A DNA stretch of 64,000 bases from Haemophilus parainfluenzae ATCC 33392 (GCF_031191205.1 NZ_CP133470.1:937501-1001500); one strand, 5' to 3'; shown: positions 24,335 to 32,110, counted from the stretch's first letter. The notes: generated from the sequence alone by a model not told the origin. Program-made: numbers and translations.

Positions 24335-25789
24335 TTACACATCATAAGTAGTGGATGCAGTGTTACCGCCATGACCTGTCCAGTTGGTGTGGAAGAATTC
24401 ACCGCGTGGTTTGTCGGTACGCTCATAAGTATGTGCGCCGAAGTAGTCACGTTGTGCCTGCAATAAGTTTGCTGGTAAACGGGCTGACGTGTAACCATCT
24501 AAGAAGGTAATAGCTGATGCCATACAAGGCATTGGAATGCCTACTTCGATAGATTTTGCGACCACTTTACGCCAGTCACTTAATGCGTTTTCTAAAATGC
24601 CTTTGAAGTAACTATCTGAACCTAAGAAGATTAAATCTGGGTTCGCTTCATATGCATCACGAATGTTACCTAAGAAACGGCTACGGATAATACAACCTTC
24701 ACGCCATAACAACGCTGTTGCGCCGTAGTTGATGTTCCAGCCAAATTGTTCAGAGGCTTCGCGAATCAGCATAAAGCCTTGTGCGTAAGAAATGATTTTT
24801 GATGCTAATAAGGCTTTACGTACTGCTTCAATCCACACTTTTTTGTCACCTTCAACCGGTTGAATTGTTTTGCCAAATAATTGATTAGCGGCAACACGTT
24901 GATCTTTAAATGAAGAGACGCAACGAGCAAAGACAGATTCAGTGATTAAGGTTAATGGAATACCGAAATCTAATGCATTGATACCCGTCCATTTACCTGT
25001 CCCTTTTTGACCTGCTGTATCTAAGATTTTTTCAACTAATGGCTCACCATCGGCATCTTTATAACCAAGAATATCGGTGGTGATATCGATTAAATAGCTA
25101 TCTAGTTCAGTTTTTTTCCATTCTGCGAAGATAGCTTGCATTTCTTCATAGCTTAAGCCTAAACCTTCTTTTAAGAATTGGTAAGCTTCACAGATTAATT
25201 GCATATCGCCATATTCGATACCATTGTGAACCATTTTCACAAAGTGGCCAGCGCCTTCACCGCCAACCCAGTCACAGCAAGGTTCGCCTTGTTCGGTTTT
25301 AGCAGAGATTGCTTGGAAGATTGGTTTAACATATGGCCATGCTTCGTGGTTACCTCCCGGCATGATAGATGGTCCGTGACGAGCACCTTCTTCACCGCCC
25401 GAAACACCCGAACCGATAAAGCGAATGCCTTTTTCAGCCAATGCTTTAACACGACGGTTGGTGTCCGGATAGTTTGAGTTACCGCCATCAATAATGATGT
25501 CGCCTTCTTCTAAGTGCGGTAGTAATGCATCAATGAATTGATCCACCACCTCACCCGCACGCACCATTAACATCACTTTGCGCGGTTTTTCTAATTTAGC
25601 GGCTAAATCTTCTAAAGAGTATGCGCCGATAATGTTTGTGCCTTTTGCCGCACCTTGTAAAAACTCATCCACTTTGGATGTGGTACGGTTATACGCCACC
25701 ACTTTAAACCCGTGGTCGTTCATATTTAAAATGAGGTTTTGCCCCATTACGGCTAAGCCGATAACACCGATGTCGCCTTTTACTGACAT
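24335..25789 (-). CDS. gnd: 6-phosphogluconate dehydrogenase
   Basis: 484 residues. It oxidises and decarboxylates 6-phosphogluconate to ribulose-5-phosphate, giving NADPH. The N-terminal Rossmann fold (IGLAVMGQNL, about residues 9-18) and the blocks DGGNSNYPDT, GSGVSGGEEGA and KMVHNGIEYGDMQ with the catalytic Lys are intact. It belongs with zwf and pgl 6-8 kb downstream on the same strand, with several accessory genes in between. One uptake signal lies inside it near 25514. Confidence 0.97.
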   Translation of the reverse strand: MSVKGDIGVIGLAVMGQNLILNMNDHGFKVVAYNRTTSKVDEFLQGAAKGTNIIGAYSLEDLAAKLEKPRKVMLMVRAGEVVDQFIDALLPHLEEGDIIIDGGNSNYPDTNRRVKALAEKGIRFIGSGVSGGEEGARHGPSIMPGGNHEAWPYVKPIFQAISAKTEQGEPCCDWVGGEGAGHFVKMVHNGIEYGDMQLICEAYQFLKEGLGLSYEEMQAIFAEWKKTELDSYLIDITTDILGYKDADGEPLVEKILDTAGQKGTGKWTGINALDFGIPLTLITESVFARCVSSFKDQRVAANQLFGKTIQPVEGDKKVWIEAVRKALLASKIISYAQGFMLIREASEQFGWNINYGATALLWREGCIIRSRFLGNIRDAYEANPDLIFLGSDSYFKGILENALSDWRKVVAKSIEVGIPMPCMASAITFLDGYTSARLPANLLQAQRDYFGAHTYERTDKPRGEFFHTNWTGHGGNTASTTYDV

Positions 25790-25836
25790 TGTTTTCTCCT
25801 GTTTGTAGGGTGCAACTTATGGCACCGATTTGAATA

Positions 25837-26361
25837 TTAAAATAATGTAATCATAAACTCTGTTTTAGGTATTGGGTAAGTAAAAACAAATTTTGAATCA
25901 AAATCTCTAAGATATTTTCTTATCGTTTCATCTTCGACTTTACTATGAATACCTAAACACCATAAAAATCTATCTGTTGGACGATTGCTTTCTCTAATCT
26001 GATCATATTTTTCAATATCAGAAAGCATTCGTCTTATACATTCTGAAGCACTGCGATGTTGTTTTATCTCAATAGGAATTGGACTATGCGCCTTTTTCTG
26101 TCTAATGAGTAAATCAATAGCACAACAATCTCTTAATTTATTTTTTCTTTTATCTAAGTCATATCGTATTTCTCTTGAAAACTCCGATACCTCATCAGGT
26201 AATGAATTAAGATAAATCATTAATTCAACTTGTAACCAAATCTCCCAACCTGTAATGCTTAATTCATCAAATTGATTCAACTTACTTTTTATTTCATTTC
26301 TATCAAAGAATTTTTTAAAAATCCTTTTTAGAAATTCGAAATCTTTCTCAAGTTTAGTCAT
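25837..26361 (-). CDS. PD-(D/E)XK nuclease-like hypothetical protein
   Basis: 174 residues, AT-rich coding sequence compared with gnd. I do not recognise a named family. The order of residues fits a PD-(D/E)XK fold: Glu46 in a helix (GWEIWLQVELMIYL), Asp83 in a strand (CAIDLLIRQ), then Glu98-x-Lys100 (IPIEIKQH). This fold is used by restriction enzymes and many DNA repair or defence nucleases. No methylase is next to it. A TTG at 26376 would add five residues. I chose the ATG because no better ribosome-binding site favours TTG. It is bounded on the 5' side by a REPIN-like element, which suggests an acquired gene. Confidence 0.7.
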   Translation of the reverse strand: MTKLEKDFEFLKRIFKKFFDRNEIKSKLNQFDELSITGWEIWLQVELMIYLNSLPDEVSEFSREIRYDLDKRKNKLRDCCAIDLLIRQKKAHSPIPIEIKQHRSASECIRRMLSDIEKYDQIRESNRPTDRFLWCLGIHSKVEDETIRKYLRDFDSKFVFTYPIPKTEFMITLF

Positions 26362-26416
26362 TAAATATGAACTCAAATTATTAAATGAATAAATTAAATC
26401 CTAACCTCACGATGGA

Positions 26417-26480
26417 GGCGTCTCCCGACGCATGCCCATACAGCGAGTAACTAGCGCGCGTCAGGAGACGCGCGCTATCT
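26417..26480. repeat. REPIN-like doublet palindrome A
   Basis: Right arm (26454-26475) is a perfect hairpin: stem GCGCGCGTC, loop AGGA, stem GACGCGCGC, then TATCT. Left arm (26417-26431) is the inverted partner GGCGTC-TCCC-GACGC. The two arms are near reverse complements, so they can also pair with each other. It resembles the REPIN class (two inverted REP sequences). Confidence 0.7.
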
Positions 26481-26490
26481 AATCCCCCAA

Positions 26491-26499
26491 AAGTGCGGT
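26491..26499 (+). repeat. DNA uptake signal (USS)
   Basis: AAGTGCGGT just after palindrome A. The extended form AAAGTGCGGTCATTTTT is kept. Confidence 0.85.
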
Positions 26500-26555
26500 C
26501 ATTTTTCTAACCGTTTTTAGTTTTCTCGACGGATTGGCAAAACCGCCGACATTAA

Positions 26556-26816
26556 TTAACCAAAAATCGCTTTTAATTGTGCTTTATCTAAAATCACATC
26601 GCCGTTTTCAAGTACCAGTGCCGGGATGCCGATATAGCCGTTTCTCTTGGCATCATCGAAAGCCGGATGGTTATCACGCAGTTTTAGAAAGGCTTTGAAA
26701 TTTAAACGGTCGCCGGCCATATCCAAGGCATCATATTCAACATGTAACGCTTTTAATTCCTCGACAAACGGTTCGGTGTCGGGGCACCAAGGGGCAAAAT
26801 ATAAAATAGGTTTCAT
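26556..26816 (-). CDS. Glutaredoxin-like protein with CPDT motif
   Basis: 86 residues with a thioredoxin fold: MKPILYFAPWCPDTEPF, cis-Pro in IGIPALVL, and a C-terminal helix. The active-site pair is CPDT (Cys11, Thr14) and not CPYC, so only a monothiol mechanism is possible. Relatives in Pasteurellaceae are annotated as glutaredoxin-related. A role in glutathione-linked redox is inferred from the fold. It is a single gene flanked by palindromic repeats. Confidence 0.8.
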   Translation of the reverse strand: MKPILYFAPWCPDTEPFVEELKALHVEYDALDMAGDRLNFKAFLKLRDNHPAFDDAKRNGYIGIPALVLENGDVILDKAQLKAIFG

Positions 26817-26833
26817 TGTTATTCCCTCACATA

Positions 26834-26893
26834 GCGCACGTTTCCTAACGTGTGCCTTTATCTACAAGCACACGCTATGAAGCGTGCGCTATC
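26834..26893. repeat. REPIN-like doublet palindrome B
   Basis: Left arm 26834-26855 (GCGCACGTT-TCCT-AACGTGTGC) and right arm 26868-26889 (GCACACGCT-ATGA-AGCGTGCGC, one mismatch), then TATC. The architecture is the same as in A and D (9-bp stem, 4-base loop) with different stem bases. Confidence 0.65.
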
Positions 26894-26903
26894 AAAATCC
26901 CAA

Positions 26904-26912
26904 AAGTGCGGT
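26904..26912 (+). repeat. DNA uptake signal (USS)
   Basis: AAGTGCGGT next to palindrome B and the 3' end of the racemase gene. Confidence 0.85.
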
Positions 26913-26919
26913 CGTTTTT

Positions 26920-27618
26920 TCAAACGTTTTTTCCTAACACAAAATCCGCCGCCATTTGAGAATGCAATTTAGCCGTGTCGAAAAACGGCAATGGCGAGTC
27001 GCTTTGATTAACCAACAATCCGATTTCCGTACACCCTAAAATTACGCCTTCTGCCCCCTGATTTTTCAATTTATCAATGATTTTTAAATAAAATGCTTTT
27101 GATGTCGGTAAAAATTTACCCACACAAAGCTCATCAAAAATAATTCGATGGATTTCGTTTTGAGTTTCATCAATTGGCACAATCGGCATAATGCCTCTCT
27201 GCTGTAAACCGTCGCGATAAAAATTATCGCTCATAGTAAATTTTGTACCGAGCAAAGCCACTTTATTTAAGCCTCGCGATTTAATAGCATCTGCCGTAGC
27301 ATCTAAAATATGCAAAAACGGAATTGAAATAGCTTGTTCAATTTGTGGTGCAACTTTATGCATGGTATTGGTGGCAAGCACAATACCCTCTGCACCAATC
27401 ATCTCTAATTTTTTTCCTGCTTCAGCGAGAATCTCTCCGGCTCGTTGCCATTCACTTTGTTTCTGGCATTGCACAATTTCTTCAAATTCCACACTCACCA
27501 TGACAATAGGCGCAGAAATATTCCCGCCTTTTTTCTGATTCACTAAACGATTGATCTCAGTGTAATAAGTTGCCGTACTTTCCGGGCTCATTCCACCGAT
27601 AATACCTAATATTTTCAT
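26920..27618 (-). CDS. Aspartate/glutamate racemase family (YgeA-like)
   Basis: 232 residues. The family interconverts L- and D-Asp/Glu without cofactor, using two acid-base residues. The first site is ATNTMHK with Thr83 in place of the usual Cys, and the second is LGCTEIG with Cys196. From memory, this Thr/Cys pair is also that of E. coli YgeA (Thr83/Cys197), which is an L-Asp/L-Glu-specific racemase. The N-terminal IGGMSPESTATYY matches as well. A role in D-amino-acid supply is inference. Palindromes B and C flank the gene. Confidence 0.85.
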   Translation of the reverse strand: MKILGIIGGMSPESTATYYTEINRLVNQKKGGNISAPIVMVSVEFEEIVQCQKQSEWQRAGEILAEAGKKLEMIGAEGIVLATNTMHKVAPQIEQAISIPFLHILDATADAIKSRGLNKVALLGTKFTMSDNFYRDGLQQRGIMPIVPIDETQNEIHRIIFDELCVGKFLPTSKAFYLKIIDKLKNQGAEGVILGCTEIGLLVNQSDSPLPFFDTAKLHSQMAADFVLGKNV

Positions 27619-27634
27619 ATCACCTTCCTATGAT

Positions 27635-27695
27635 GGTGCACGTTTCCCAACGTGTGCCTTTATCTACAAGCACAGGCTATGAAGCGCACACTATC
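27635..27695. repeat. REPIN-like doublet palindrome C
   Basis: Left arm 27636-27657 (GTGCACGTT-TCCC-AACGTGTGC), right arm 27670-27691 (degenerate stem around loop ATGA), then TATC. The central TGTGCCTTTATCTACAAGCACA is shared almost exactly with element B, so B and C are copies of one sequence. Confidence 0.65.
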
Positions 27696-27720
27696 AGAAA
27701 TCTATCTTCTTGCTACGCAA

Positions 27721-27729
27721 AAGTGCGGT
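27721..27729 (+). repeat. DNA uptake signal (USS)
   Basis: AAGTGCGGT between palindromes C and D. The three USS near A, B and C all lie on the same side of their element. Confidence 0.85.
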
Positions 27730-27758
27730 CATTTTTTCAATTATTTTTTATTTACGCT

Positions 27759-27831
27759 GGCGCGCGTCTCCCGACGCGTGCCTTACAAATTTAGTAAGTT
27801 ATCAGCACGCGTCAGGAGACGCGCGCTATCT
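27759..27831. repeat. REPIN-like doublet palindrome D
   Basis: Left arm 27760-27781 (GCGCGCGTC-TCCC-GACGCGTGC), 23-base spacer, right arm 27805-27826 (GCACGCGTC-AGGA-GACGCGCGC), then TATCT. Its right arm is nearly identical to that of element A 1.35 kb away. Confidence 0.72.
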
Positions 27832-27877
27832 AAGGGTATAAGAAGCTTGTTTCAGATATCCTATAGCAAAACTTCTT

Positions 27878-28210
27878 TTAAATTTCTCTAATTAAAGAGC
27901 TACCTTGCTCTAACGTATCTAGCCACTGCCATTTTTCATGACCGATGAGTTTACTTTCTTCTAAAGAAAATGTTGTATAGCAACGCCCCAAACGATTTTC
28001 TAGAGATTGATTTAAATGTTGATACGTAAATTCAATTTGAGTATCGTCAACCCATTTCCCAATTAAAAAGCCTTTTAAAATTTCACCGCCACCATATTCG
28101 GCCCAAATCATTTTACCTTGTTGATGGTAATGAAATTCTGTTTGGCTACTCACCTCACCATTTACGGTGTTTTCAACAGCAACAAATTTTTTATTATCTA
28201 AATTCAACAT
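27878..28210 (-). CDS. Conserved hypothetical protein
   Basis: 110 residues starting MLNLDNKKFVAVENTVNGEV. Predicted all-beta, with IWAEYGGGEILKGFLIGKW in the middle and no signal peptide. Close relatives are common in Pasteurellaceae and are sometimes labelled N-acetylglutamate synthase, a name this short sequence does not support. A GTG at 28219 is in frame. The ATG is preferred because AGAG lies about eight bases before it. Function unknown. Confidence 0.7.
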   Translation of the reverse strand: MLNLDNKKFVAVENTVNGEVSSQTEFHYHQQGKMIWAEYGGGEILKGFLIGKWVDDTQIEFTYQHLNQSLENRLGRCYTTFSLEESKLIGHEKWQWLDTLEQGSSLIREI

Positions 28211-28242
28211 TAAAGTCACTCTGCATCTAATTCATCTGTATC

Positions 28243-28659
28243 TTATTTTTGCATAATGTAATGCATTTCTACATTTTTCGCTTTTGCGGCTTTTTCTAGA
28301 TCTGCTTTATCACTTTGACTATCTCCAACAAGGTATAAAGATACATCTTTGCCGACCTTTTCTGCATTATTTAGTCCATACATAGCAACTGCTTTATTCA
28401 CAGATTGACTGTTCCCTGCAATTCCGATGTGTAAATTATCTGTAGCTAAAAGAGATACGAGTCGTTTTCCTGAAGTACCACCTGCGGTTCTAATCGTTGC
28501 TACAAGCATTCCATTTGAAACTGGGTTTCCTGCTTCTGGAACTTGAAGCATTACTGAGCGATTATCTTTTGGCATTTGTGCCGCTAACTGATCTAAAGAT
28601 GGACCAGATGAACAAGCAAATAACAAAGTTGAAGTAAGTAGTACAAACAATTTTTTCAT
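28243..28659 (-). CDS. Small putative lipoprotein
   Basis: 138 residues. It starts MKKLFVLLTSTLLFACSSG, a signal peptide with lipobox LFAC, so the mature protein begins at a lipidated Cys. The remainder (about 30-138) has alternating strands and helices and no motif I can name. An in-frame ATG lies 12 bp upstream (28671), but GGAG six bases before 28659 decides the start. It has the same direction as its neighbours. Confidence 0.78.
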   Translation of the reverse strand: MKKLFVLLTSTLLFACSSGPSLDQLAAQMPKDNRSVMLQVPEAGNPVSNGMLVATIRTAGGTSGKRLVSLLATDNLHIGIAGNSQSVNKAVAMYGLNNAEKVGKDVSLYLVGDSQSDKADLEKAAKAKNVEMHYIMQK

Positions 28660-28685
28660 TTTTGTCTCCATACCATTCTAATAAA

Positions 28686-29078
28686 TTAACTCTTCGTCCA
28701 TGCACTCATATGCTGCGTAAATCCAATATGTGGATAATAATCCACGGCTTGTGGAGCTGATAAAAGCACAATTTTGGCTTGTGGATGTAACGCCTGTTTG
28801 GTGTGTTCAATTAACTGCAAGCCGATACCTTGTTTTTGATATTGTTCGTCCACCGCCAAATCAGATAAATAACAGCAGTAGACAAAATCCGTCACGGAAC
28901 GTGCGACACCCACTAATCGTTCACCATCCCAAGCGGTGATTAATAAATCCGCATGGTGCAACATTGCTGCGACACGCTTTTCATCCTCTAACGGACGGCG
29001 TGCCCCGAGCGTTGTTTTATTTAGCAGTGCAATAAATTGCTCAACTGAAATAGGGTAGTTTGTTTTATAGCTGATCAT
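28686..29078 (-). CDS. GNAT family N-acetyltransferase
   Basis: 130 residues. The acetyl-CoA binding motif A is visible as LAVDEQYQKQGIGLQLIEH (about residues 74-92, Q-x-x-G-x-G/A type), preceded by the strand VGVARSVTDFVYCCYLSDL. The C-terminal YYPHIGFTQHMSAW is typical of the family. Substrate unknown. Confidence 0.85.
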   Translation of the reverse strand: MISYKTNYPISVEQFIALLNKTTLGARRPLEDEKRVAAMLHHADLLITAWDGERLVGVARSVTDFVYCCYLSDLAVDEQYQKQGIGLQLIEHTKQALHPQAKIVLLSAPQAVDYYPHIGFTQHMSAWTKS

Positions 29079-29112
29079 TTTAAGTTTCCTTCTATGCTAA
29101 AAACGGGATATT

Positions 29113-29152
29113 GGCGTGCGTGAAACGTGATTTCTCACACGCTATAAGCGTA
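29113..29152. repeat. Diverged palindrome E
   Basis: GCGTGCGTGAAA pairs with TTTCTCACACGC (10 of 12 bases), followed by TATAAGCG. The ACACGCTAT-AAGCG part matches the right arm of element B, so this looks like a decayed single-arm relative. It may double as a weak terminator. Confidence 0.45.
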
Positions 29153-29157
29153 AATTT

Positions 29158-30192
29158 CTATTTAACGTTAAGCTCGCTCACAAAAGTCGGCAATCCGCCC
29201 CATGCTCCACCAATAAAGCCTTTACTAGAACCAGAAGTATGTTCCGCTGTAGTGATGAAAGTTTTGCCATTCCATGCTGCTTCGTAGCCATACCAGCTCT
29301 CAGCAAGGCCACTAGATTTATATGATCCTTCTACAATTAAAGCATTAAGCTTCTCATCATAATATGCAAAGTTGTATTGATCTTCCAATACTTGTTCTAC
29401 TTTGCTCAGTTTGTCATCGAGTACAGCATAGTAATTGGTGCTTTGATAAGCACCTCTAACACAGAGTGCTTCAGCTAATACCTTGTTTTGTGTTAAGGGA
29501 TAAAGTGTTATATCTTGGCTTGTTATATCCTCATCATCACAGCTATTAGCTTTACGTAATAGTGCGAGCACGTTATCGTATTGTTTTTCGCCCCGTTTTA
29601 ATTCCGTGGTTTTACGGTTATTCACACTTACCACCTCAATTTTTGGTGCAGGCTGTGGTGCTAATACCGCATGTTTCTCTTGTCCCTTACAAATTAACGC
29701 TGATGGCGTATTTAAACGCTGTTGGAATTCATCCATTTTGAGCATGGCTGCCGCTGCACCTTTGTCTGACACTTTGAGCGTGGTTTTTCCATAGGTGAGA
29801 CGAATTTCGCTTTCTTTTTTCAATCCGCTAAGTAGTGCCTTAGTTTGCGCCTCAGTGAGTTTATCTGGGTTCTCATCAGAAATATGTTTGACTGTGCCTA
29901 ATGATTTGCCATTTAGCCAAATTTCAATGTCTTGACCGACTTGAACATCACGGTCGGCTTCACCGAATGGTGAAATAGTGAGTTTCCCTTCAACAGCAGC
30001 ATTTTCACCTGCTGCGCGAGTAAATAAAATAGAAACTGGATCGTCTCCTTCCTCTTGATAACCTGCCATACGACAAGTTCCAAGATTATCACAAATCAAA
30101 TCCCAGTCTTGATAAGTCTTTTCAAACCCTTTTAACGATGGTGCTGCCATTGCAGTAAGTGGTAATAGTGAGAGAAGAATAACTTTTTTCAT
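29158..30192 (-). CDS. DUF1176 periplasmic protein, copy 1
   Basis: 344 residues with a clear signal peptide (MKKVILLSLLPLTAMAAPSL). It belongs by sequence pattern to DUF1176, a family of secreted proteins of unknown function. Conserved pieces are YQDWDLICDNLGTCRMAGY (about 26-44) and FVSELNVK at the end. Paired Cys (CDNLGTC) suggest a disulfide. It lies downstream of a close paralogue at 30264-31319. Confidence 0.82.
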   Translation of the reverse strand: MKKVILLSLLPLTAMAAPSLKGFEKTYQDWDLICDNLGTCRMAGYQEEGDDPVSILFTRAAGENAAVEGKLTISPFGEADRDVQVGQDIEIWLNGKSLGTVKHISDENPDKLTEAQTKALLSGLKKESEIRLTYGKTTLKVSDKGAAAAMLKMDEFQQRLNTPSALICKGQEKHAVLAPQPAPKIEVVSVNNRKTTELKRGEKQYDNVLALLRKANSCDDEDITSQDITLYPLTQNKVLAEALCVRGAYQSTNYYAVLDDKLSKVEQVLEDQYNFAYYDEKLNALIVEGSYKSSGLAESWYGYEAAWNGKTFITTAEHTSGSSKGFIGGAWGGLPTFVSELNVK

Positions 30193-30235
30193 GTTATAAA
30201 TGCCTAAAAGAAGATTTGCAAAAAACAGAGGAAAT

Positions 30236-30257
30236 CTGCCCGCTTACAAGTGGGCAG
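30236..30257. other. Hairpin between the two DUF1176 genes
   Basis: CTGCCCGCT-TACA-AGTGGGCAG with one G-T wobble. On the minus strand the nearest T run is about 14 bases further on, so termination would be weak. It may partly separate the two genes. Confidence 0.45.
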
Positions 30258-30263
30258 TGGTTT

Positions 30264-31319
30264 TTATTTAACGTTCATCTCGCTCACAAAAATCGGCAAT
30301 CCGCCCCAAGCTCCACCTGGAAACCCTTTGCAAGAACCTGAGGGATATTCTTTAGTACGGATAAAAGTTTTACCGTTCCATACGGCTTCCTGCCCATGCC
30401 AACAATCTCCAAGACCACGCGCTTTAAATGATCCTTCTATCTTTAAAATGTGGGTGTTTTTATCATAATCAGCATAGTTGTATCGATTTTCGAGTACTTG
30501 TTCAACTTTGCTTAATTTTCCATCTAACACGGCATAGTAATTAGTGTAATTATAGGCACTACTGCTACAAATAGCTTCAGCTAGCACTTTACCTTTCGTT
30601 AGCGGGTAAAGTGTGATTTGTTTATTCCATACATCATCTTTATGAAGTTCATAACAGTAATTTTCTGCATCTTCATTCGTCCCATTACTTTTACGTAATA
30701 ATGCTAATACCGTATCAAACTGTTTTTCACCGCGTTTTAATTCCGTAGTTTTACGGTTATTCACACTTACGGCCTCAATCTTGGGTGCAGCCTGTGGCGC
30801 TAATACCGCATGTTTTTCTTGACCTTGACGAATGAGTGCGGAAGGCGTATTTAAACGTTGTTGAAATTCATCCATTTTGAGCATCGCGGCAGCTGCACCT
30901 TTATCAGAGACTTTTTCCTTAAACTCACCAAAAATCACTTCAATACTTGCGTTTCCTTTTAGTGCAGTGAGTAATTCTGTCGTTTGTTTTTCACTTAATT
31001 TTGCGTTCCCCTCTTCTGAGAAATTTTGGATCGTACCGAGTGATTGACCATTTAAGATAATTTCAGCTGTTTTATTACCCAGTTCATCGGGTAATAATGC
31101 TAATTGCGCCGTCACAGGTGCTTGCTCCCCCGCACTTCGAGTAAATAAAATCGAAACAGAATGCTCAGAGCCATCTCCTTCTGGATAACCCGCCATATTA
31201 CAAGTGCCGGTATTATCACAAATTAAATCCCAGTTTTGATAAGTCTTTTCAAACCCTTTCAACGATGGTGCAGCCATTGCAGCTACTGGCAATAAAGTTA
31301 ATAACAATATTTTTTTCAT
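30264..31319 (-). CDS. DUF1176 periplasmic protein, copy 2
   Basis: 351 residues, signal peptide MKKILLLTLLPVAAMAAPSL. It is a paralogue of copy 1: the stretch from KVSDKGAAAAMLKMDEFQQR to about EKHAVLAP is nearly identical and the N- and C-terminal ends match closely. The parts between are diverged. It carries extra Cys residues (SCKGFPGG, DCWHGQE) that copy 1 lacks. It lies 27 bp before pgl, so it may be read from the same transcript. Function unknown. Confidence 0.82.
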   Translation of the reverse strand: MKKILLLTLLPVAAMAAPSLKGFEKTYQNWDLICDNTGTCNMAGYPEGDGSEHSVSILFTRSAGEQAPVTAQLALLPDELGNKTAEIILNGQSLGTIQNFSEEGNAKLSEKQTTELLTALKGNASIEVIFGEFKEKVSDKGAAAAMLKMDEFQQRLNTPSALIRQGQEKHAVLAPQAAPKIEAVSVNNRKTTELKRGEKQFDTVLALLRKSNGTNEDAENYCYELHKDDVWNKQITLYPLTKGKVLAEAICSSSAYNYTNYYAVLDGKLSKVEQVLENRYNYADYDKNTHILKIEGSFKARGLGDCWHGQEAVWNGKTFIRTKEYPSGSCKGFPGGAWGGLPIFVSEMNVK

Positions 31320-31346
31320 CTCGAAGTTCCTTTTTTGATGGGCGTA

Positions 31347-32045
31347 TTACAATAATGCTGCTGCCGCTTTATCCAAATACCATTCCGTCACCCCATTTTT
31401 TGCTTTAATTTTGGCTGCAGGATAAGGCAGGTTTTCGGCTGGCGTGGTTTGGATTTCTTTTAAAATATTCGCTTTGCTTTCGCCAGTGACTAAGTAGGTA
31501 ATGCGTTTGGCTTGTTCGATGAGTTTGGCTGTTTTAGAAATGCGGATTTGACCGCTTTCAGGATGTTTTGCAATGACAGCAAGATTTTCATCATCAAAAT
31601 GGGTTTGATGTGGGAAGAGAGAAGCGGTATGACCGTCAGTTCCCATACCTAAAATGATCCAATCAAAAACACCGTTTGGAATGACCGCACTTAATTCTTC
31701 TTCAAAGCGTTTTAACTCAAAGTGAGGTTCATTTTCGCCACAAATTCGGTGGATATTTTCTGCGGGAATTTGAATATGATCGAATAAGAGCTTTTGCACT
31801 TCACCGTAGTTGCTTTCTGGATTGGTTGGTTGAACCATGCGATCATCGCCCCACCAAAAATGCAGATTCTTCCAGTTGATTTGTTCGGTATAAGGCGCTT
31901 TGGCTAAAGTTTTGAATAACAGCTTAGGCGTTGAACCTCCAGAAAGAGAAATATGCACAGGGTGATTTAATTGGCTATAAATCACAAATTCTTGAGCAAT
32001 CTTTTCAACAGCATGCTGAGCTGTTGGGAAGGTAATGGTGTTCAT
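31347..32045 (-). CDS. pgl: 6-phosphogluconolactonase (DevB type)
   Basis: 232 residues. It hydrolyses 6-phosphogluconolactone, the second step of the oxidative pentose-phosphate pathway. Family signatures are HISLSGGSTPKLLFKTLA (about 31-48), HFWWGDDRMV and LGMGTDGHTASLFP. It is next to zwf, whose product it consumes. One uptake signal lies inside it near 31684. Confidence 0.95.
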   Translation of the reverse strand: MNTITFPTAQHAVEKIAQEFVIYSQLNHPVHISLSGGSTPKLLFKTLAKAPYTEQINWKNLHFWWGDDRMVQPTNPESNYGEVQKLLFDHIQIPAENIHRICGENEPHFELKRFEEELSAVIPNGVFDWIILGMGTDGHTASLFPHQTHFDDENLAVIAKHPESGQIRISKTAKLIEQAKRITYLVTGESKANILKEIQTTPAENLPYPAAKIKAKNGVTEWYLDKAAAALL

Positions 32046-32071
32046 GTTTGTTTCTCTCTATTCGGTGATAA

Positions 32072-32097
32072 GCCTTCTTCTATTTATTGAAGAAGGC
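32072..32097. other. Hairpin between zwf and pgl
   Basis: GCCTTCTTC and GAAGAAGGC form a 9-bp stem with an 8-base loop. There is no strong T run on the minus strand, so it is a candidate attenuator or mRNA-stability element rather than a full terminator. Confidence 0.45.
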
Positions 32098-32110
32098 GAG
32101 ATATTGATGA

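Noticed and set aside
25199..25491. Open frames overlapping gnd
   Set aside because: gnd is full length and conserved through this stretch, so these are shadows.
26417..27831. Palindromes considered as insertion sequence ends
   Set aside because: There is no transposase frame between any two of them, and the spacing fits doublets rather than one element with two ends.
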